Positions 7,113-9,039 of a stretch of DNA of 9,039 nt are shown one piece after another (position 1 is the first letter of the stretch; every line of letters starts with the position of its first letter). The notes under the pieces were generated by a model, which was not told the origin of the DNA, searched no databases, and saw only the letters and a program-made list of their open reading frames with translations. This DNA comes from Candidatus Avimonoglobus intestinipullorum (GTDB taxonomy: Bacteria > Bacillota > Clostridia > UBA1381). Made by a program: the position numbers and the translations under genes. The DNA lies in contig DVND01000188.1 of assembly GCA_018714645.1 (NCBI GenBank), positions 1 to 9,039 of the forward strand, read 5' to 3'.

Positions 7113-7377
7113 CTTCTCCGCCCCTTTCAACAGCCGTTAAGAATTGCTCGTAGCTTTCGGCCGTGCTCGCCTGCAATACAATTTTCCCGGTGGCGGCCGC
7201 CACCATGCCGGCAACTGCGCTTTGCGCCTTTTCAAGGATCTGGTCGTGTTCACTTTCCGCCTTCATGCGCGCGTCGGAAATGATGCCCGCAGCCGTTTGC
7301 TTCGCCGAAAGCATGGTTTTTGCAGTTTCTTCTGAAAGCAATTGGTGCGCCGTTTGCTTTTTCTGCTCAATTTCCGC
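7102..7377 (-). pseudogene. atpF: F-ATPase b subunit, C-terminal half only, cut by the IS
   Basis: Subunit b is the peripheral stalk that ties F1 to the membrane. The 91 surviving codons, from AEIEQKKQTAHQLLSEE to the stop at 7102, are rich in Ala, Glu, Lys and Gln. They form the long helix of b with the typical 'SARQAA..II..A...AE.E...IL..A' rhythm, then a short C-terminus (ESYEQFLTAVERGGEDEQ). The membrane anchor and proximal helix, about 70 residues, are missing because reading stops at the left end of the IS. The open frame continues into the IS but offers no ATG, only a TTG at 7341, so the remnant is probably not translated efficiently. It overlaps the alpha start by 11 bases, which is why I take it as the native upstream neighbour. 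Assignment rests on composition and position more than on sharp motifs. Confidence 0.75.
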
Positions 7378-7402
7378 TGGATCAACACTAAAAAAGTAGA
7401 CA
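7378..7402 (+). repeat. Left terminal inverted repeat of the IS3 element
   Basis: It begins TGGATCA and contains AAAAAAGTAGACA. It matches the complement of the right end at 18 of 25 positions, with an identical AAAAAAGT core. The outer boundary is set by this match and could be off by one or two bases. Confidence 0.75.
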
Positions 7403-7426
7403 TGAAGATAGAATATATGATAGAAT
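7397..7426 (+). promoter_or_regulatory. Probable transposase promoter in the left end of the IS
   Basis: TAGACA (7397-7402, five of six to the -35 consensus) and TAGAAT (7421-7426, five of six to the -10 consensus) are 18 bases apart and lie just upstream of orfA. The -35 box overlaps the inverted repeat, as is common in IS3 elements, where transposase binding can repress the promoter. Confidence 0.5.
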
Positions 7427-7453
7427 AAAAGAGACAGAAAAAGGAGAGATCAT

Positions 7454-7741
7454 ATGGCTGCAAACAATTACACAAAATATGACGAAGATTTCAAAAAATC
7501 ACTCGTCTCACTCCACCAAAATGGGAAAACTCAGACTCAGCTCTGTAAAGAATATGGTGTTTCCCAATCTGCCCTGGGCAAATGGATTAAACAATATTCC
7601 ACTGTCGAAATTGATGACGGGCAAGTCCTTACCGCAAAACAGGTCAAGGAACTTCAAAAACGTAATGCTCAGCTTGAGGAGGAAAATCTCATTTTAAAAA
7701 AAGCGATTGCCATCTTCACGCCACACTCAAACAACGGTTAG
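7454..7741 (+). CDS. IS3-family transposase OrfA (DNA-binding part)
   Basis: OrfA supplies the helix-turn-helix that recognises the IS ends. The 95-residue product has the HTH at about residues 8-45 (YDEDFKKSLVSLHQNGKTQT, then LCKEYGVSQSALGKWIKQYS). A leucine-zipper-like helix follows at about 62-85 (VKELQKRNAQLEEENLILKK), used for multimerisation. Start: GGAG (7443-7446) is 7 bases before ATG 7454. When no frameshift occurs, translation ends at TAG 7741, 12 codons after the slippery site. OrfA alone usually acts as a negative regulator in this family. Confidence 0.9.
   Translation: MAANNYTKYDEDFKKSLVSLHQNGKTQTQLCKEYGVSQSALGKWIKQYSTVEIDDGQVLTAKQVKELQKRNAQLEEENLILKKAIAIFTPHSNNG
7696..7702 (+). 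other. Programmed -1 ribosomal frameshift site (A AAA AAA)
   Basis: Seven A residues lie in the OrfA frame as A AAA AAA followed by GCG, the classic X XXY YYZ arrangement for a -1 slip. Slipping here joins OrfA codon 83 to the OrfB frame, which is open from this point to 8598. A GGAG lies about 15 bases upstream (7679-7682) and could act as a stimulatory Shine-Dalgarno-like element. I did not identify a downstream pseudoknot by eye. Confidence 0.75.
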
Positions 7742-8598
7742 ATGCTGTTCATAAACTTCGGTTCCAGCATAGCATAAAGACCCTTTGCCGGGTTCTTCAG
7801 GTTAACAGAAGCACTTATTACAAACACTTCTCCGCCGCCCCTGCTCCCCGGGTGAAGGAGAATCAGTATATTGCTTCTCTGATCTTGCATATTTATGCTG
7901 ACTACCGCAAACGGCTTGGCGCATATAAAACTGCTGTTGTCCTGCAGCGTGACTATGGCATACACATCAGTGTTGGCAGAGTGTACCGCCTGATGAAATC
8001 TTTGCAGTTACCCAAAATGTCTACCGATAAACCTGCTGCTCGCCGTTCGGCTTCTAATGACGCTGACTTCTCTAATCATCTGCAGCAGCAGTTCCGGCAG
8101 AAAGCTCCCAACCTCGTATGGGTCAGTGACATTACTTACATCAAGGTCAACGGTAAATGGTATTATCTTTGTATTGTAATGGATCTGTTTTCAAGGAAAG
8201 TTATCGCATGGCATATTTCTGCAAAACCGGATGTAGATTTGGTCATTTCTACATTCAATAAGGCTTACCAAAAGAGAAATGCCCCTTCCGGGCTTATGTT
8301 CCATTCTGACCGGGGGAGTCAGTATACTGCCTTTGCCTTCCGGCAGCTTCTGGATTCTCTGGATGTTCTGCAATCCTTTTCTAAAGCGGGCTTTCCTTTT
8401 GACAATGCCTGCTGCGAATGTTTCTTTAAGTATCTTAAGAAAGAAGAAACAAACCGCAGAACCTACCATTCTCTACAGGAGCTTCAGCTCTCTGTTTTTG
8501 AATATATCGAGGGCTTCTACAATTCCAGACGCCCTCACGGCTCACTTGGCATGCTTACTCCTAATCAGATTGAACTTTTGTTCTCCGAGCATGCCTAG
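7702..8598 (+). CDS. IS3-family transposase OrfB (DDE integrase domain), made as OrfAB
   Basis: OrfB is the catalytic part. It is normally produced by -1 frameshifting as an OrfAB fusion; joining 7454-7702 to 7702-8598 gives 381 residues, normal for IS3. The section before GTG 7852 carries the conserved IS3 N-terminal region (IKTLCRVLQVNRSTYYKH), which is why I place the functional reading upstream of that GTG. Numbered from GTG 7852, the DDE residues are Asp 93 (VSDITYI), Asp 153 (HSDRGSQY) and Glu 189 (NACCECFFKYLKKE), with 35 residues between the last two as expected for D-D(35)-E. The terminal FYNSRRPHGSLGMLTP motif is also present. No stops or frame losses are seen, so it is probably active. 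Confidence 0.9.
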   Translation, partial: SDCHLHATLKQRLDAVHKLRFQHSIKTLCRVLQVNRSTYYKHFSAAPAPRVKENQYIASLILHIYADYRKRLGAYKTAVVLQRDYGIHISVGRVYRLMKSLQLPKMSTDKPAARRSASNDADFSNHLQQQFRQKAPNLVWVSDITYIKVNGKWYYLCIVMDLFSRKVIAWHISAKPDVDLVISTFNKAYQKRNAPSGLMFHSDRGSQYTAFAFRQLLDSLDVLQSFSKAGFPFDNACCECFFKYLKKEETNRRTYHSLQELQLSVFEYIEGFYNSRRPHGSLGMLTPNQIELLFSEHA

Positions 8599-8848
8599 GC
8601 TGCACCTTACTTATTTTTCTCATTCCTCTGTCCACTTTTTTGACTATGGTCCAATACTCCCGTACTTCGTCATTAGAAAAACCGATATCGTGAAGCGTCA
8701 TAATTGTGCTTAACCGTTCAATATCGCTATCATCATAGTTCCATGTTCCCATAACCTTTTTTACTTCACTGCACAATCCCCAGCTTTCGTATTCTTTTAA
8801 AATTTTTATAGGAATATGATATCGGTTACTTGCCTCGTTAATTGTCAT
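8561..8848 (-). pseudogene. MerR-family regulator truncated by the IS, with an IS-encoded tail
   Basis: Host codons 1-65 (8848-8654) give a MerR-type winged helix: a helix-turn-helix MTINEASNRYHIPIKILKEY, then ESWGL, a wing around VMGTWNYDD, and the second HTH pair IERLSTIMTLHDIGFSNDEV. Reading then enters the IS and adds 30 unrelated residues (WTIVKKVDRG...) before a stop at 8561, giving a chimeric 95-residue protein. The dimerisation helix and any effector-binding part of MerR are lost, so normal regulation is unlikely. I chose ATG 8848 because AAGGAG lies 6 bases upstream. A longer open frame to 8914 would run through the leader hairpin and has no ribosome site. Its own promoter is intact, so the chimera may be expressed. 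The original target genes are unknown. Confidence 0.8.
8629..8653 (-). repeat. Right terminal inverted repeat of the IS3 element
   Basis: Read on the minus strand it begins TGGACCA and contains AAAAAAGTGGACA, matching the left end at 18 of 25 positions. The adjacent host sequence continues as merR coding sequence, in frame. Confidence 0.75.
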
Positions 8849-8883
8849 TATGGTCTCCTTTCTGTTGCCTATAAACAAATAAT

Positions 8884-8918
8884 AAAAAATATAAGTGTCC
8901 TCTTTCGAGAACACCTAT
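8884..8918 (-). terminator. Terminator-like hairpin at the very start of the merR transcript
   Basis: On the minus-strand RNA, 8918-8907 pairs with 8902-8891 over 12 bp, with two G-U pairs and a GAAA tetraloop (8906-8903). A U-rich tract (six T, 8889-8884) follows closely. This is the form of a rho-independent terminator, but it begins almost at the predicted transcription start, so it may be an attenuator or a 5'-stabilising hairpin. I see no competing antiterminator. Confidence 0.6.
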
Positions 8919-8947
8919 ATTATATACGTATTCAATTGAAATGTCTA
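8919..8947 (-). promoter_or_regulatory. Promoter of the truncated merR gene
   Basis: On the minus strand, TAGACA (8947-8942, five of six) and TATAAT (8924-8919, six of six) are 17 bases apart. The spacer contains the perfect palindrome TTCAATTGAA (8931-8940). MerR proteins bind between -35 and -10, so it could be an autoregulatory operator, though the spacer is 17 rather than the 19-20 bases usual for MerR-activated promoters. Confidence 0.7.
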
Positions 8948-8951
8948 ATAC

Positions 8952-9038
8952 TTATAAAACATTATCAGAAATACTTTTTAAATATTTCTTTGCAAATTCA
9001 AGAAAGGCAGCTGTTGTGCGCGAAAAACTCTGATCTTT
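8952..9038 (-). CDS. C-terminal end of a probable LysR-type regulator, cut by the window edge
   Basis: An open frame enters from the right edge and ends at TAA 8954-8952. The 28 residues read KDQSFSRTTAAFLEFAKKYL followed by KSISDNVL. The S-x-x-x-x-A-F-L-E-F-x-x-x-Y-L pattern is the usual last helix of the LysR effector-binding domain. The stop falls 5 bases before the -35 box of the merR promoter, so the two regulators are tandem and same-strand. The other frames are closed or lack family character. The call rests on a short segment, so confidence is moderate. Confidence 0.5.
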   Translation of the reverse strand, partial: KDQSFSRTTAAFLEFAKKYLKSISDNVL

Positions 9039-9039
9039 T

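Larger units (their letters stand above)
7378..8653 (+). mobile_element. IS3-family insertion sequence, apparently complete
   Basis: The 1276-base element has terminal inverted repeats (7378-7402 and 8629-8653), two overlapping frames orfA and orfB with a -1 frameshift signal, and an intact DDE transposase. Its orientation is opposite to all host genes. The flanks differ: the left one is atpF coding sequence, the right one is merR coding sequence, and the 3-4 bases next to each end (CCGC and ATAC) are not a target duplication. The element is therefore at a deletion or recombination junction, or at a misassembly point. I did not assign an IS3 subgroup. Confidence 0.9.

Noticed and set aside
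7403..7453. Outward-reading promoter in the IS left end that might drive the atp genes
   Set aside because: The minus strand here has only loose AT-rich matches (TATATT with a poor -35). I could not support it from sequence alone.
7263..7475. Minus-strand frame of 70 codons crossing the left IS boundary
   Set aside because: It is out of frame with the atpF remnant and antisense to orfA at its start; its sequence has no family match. The overlapping frame 7102-7377 carries the b-subunit pattern instead.

Overview
The window looks like chromosome from an anaerobic gut-type Firmicute of class Clostridia. This rests on the style of the F1 ATPase proteins, the strong AGGAGG ribosome binding sites, and a repeat-rich secreted beta-helix protein of a kind common in gut Clostridia. 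I cannot name genus or species. Every host gene lies on the minus strand; only the inserted IS element reads on the plus strand.

Layout, right to left (direction of host transcription). At the right edge is the C-terminal end of a probable LysR-type regulator (8952-9038). Next come a promoter, a terminator-like leader hairpin and the N-terminal two thirds of a MerR-type regulator (8654-8848). An IS3-family element (7378-8653) cuts that gene off. On the other side of the IS the sequence does not resume with merR. It resumes in the C-terminal half of an F-ATPase b subunit gene (7102-7377). The IS therefore sits at a rearrangement junction, not a simple insertion: two different genes are broken and I see no target duplication.

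From there the F1 part of an ATP synthase operon runs intact: alpha, gamma, beta, epsilon (7112 to 2647). The genes overlap or nearly touch, so they are probably translationally coupled. Genes for a, c and most of b, expected upstream, are not in the window, and no atpH (delta) gene lies between b and alpha. Instead the alpha protein carries about 80 extra N-terminal residues that resemble the C-terminal, stalk-binding domain of delta/OSCP. This apparent delta-alpha fusion is the most unusual biology here.

After the operon comes a 252-base intergenic region. It holds a perfect-consensus sigma-A type promoter (TTGACA, 17 bases, TATAAT) followed by three adjacent hairpin-forming palindromes in a leader of about 175 bases. 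This leader precedes a 777-residue secreted protein with a signal peptide, Gly/Thr-rich beta-helix repeats and a C-terminal globular domain. Directly behind it, with an AGGAGG site touching its stop codon, a further small gene begins and runs off the left edge.
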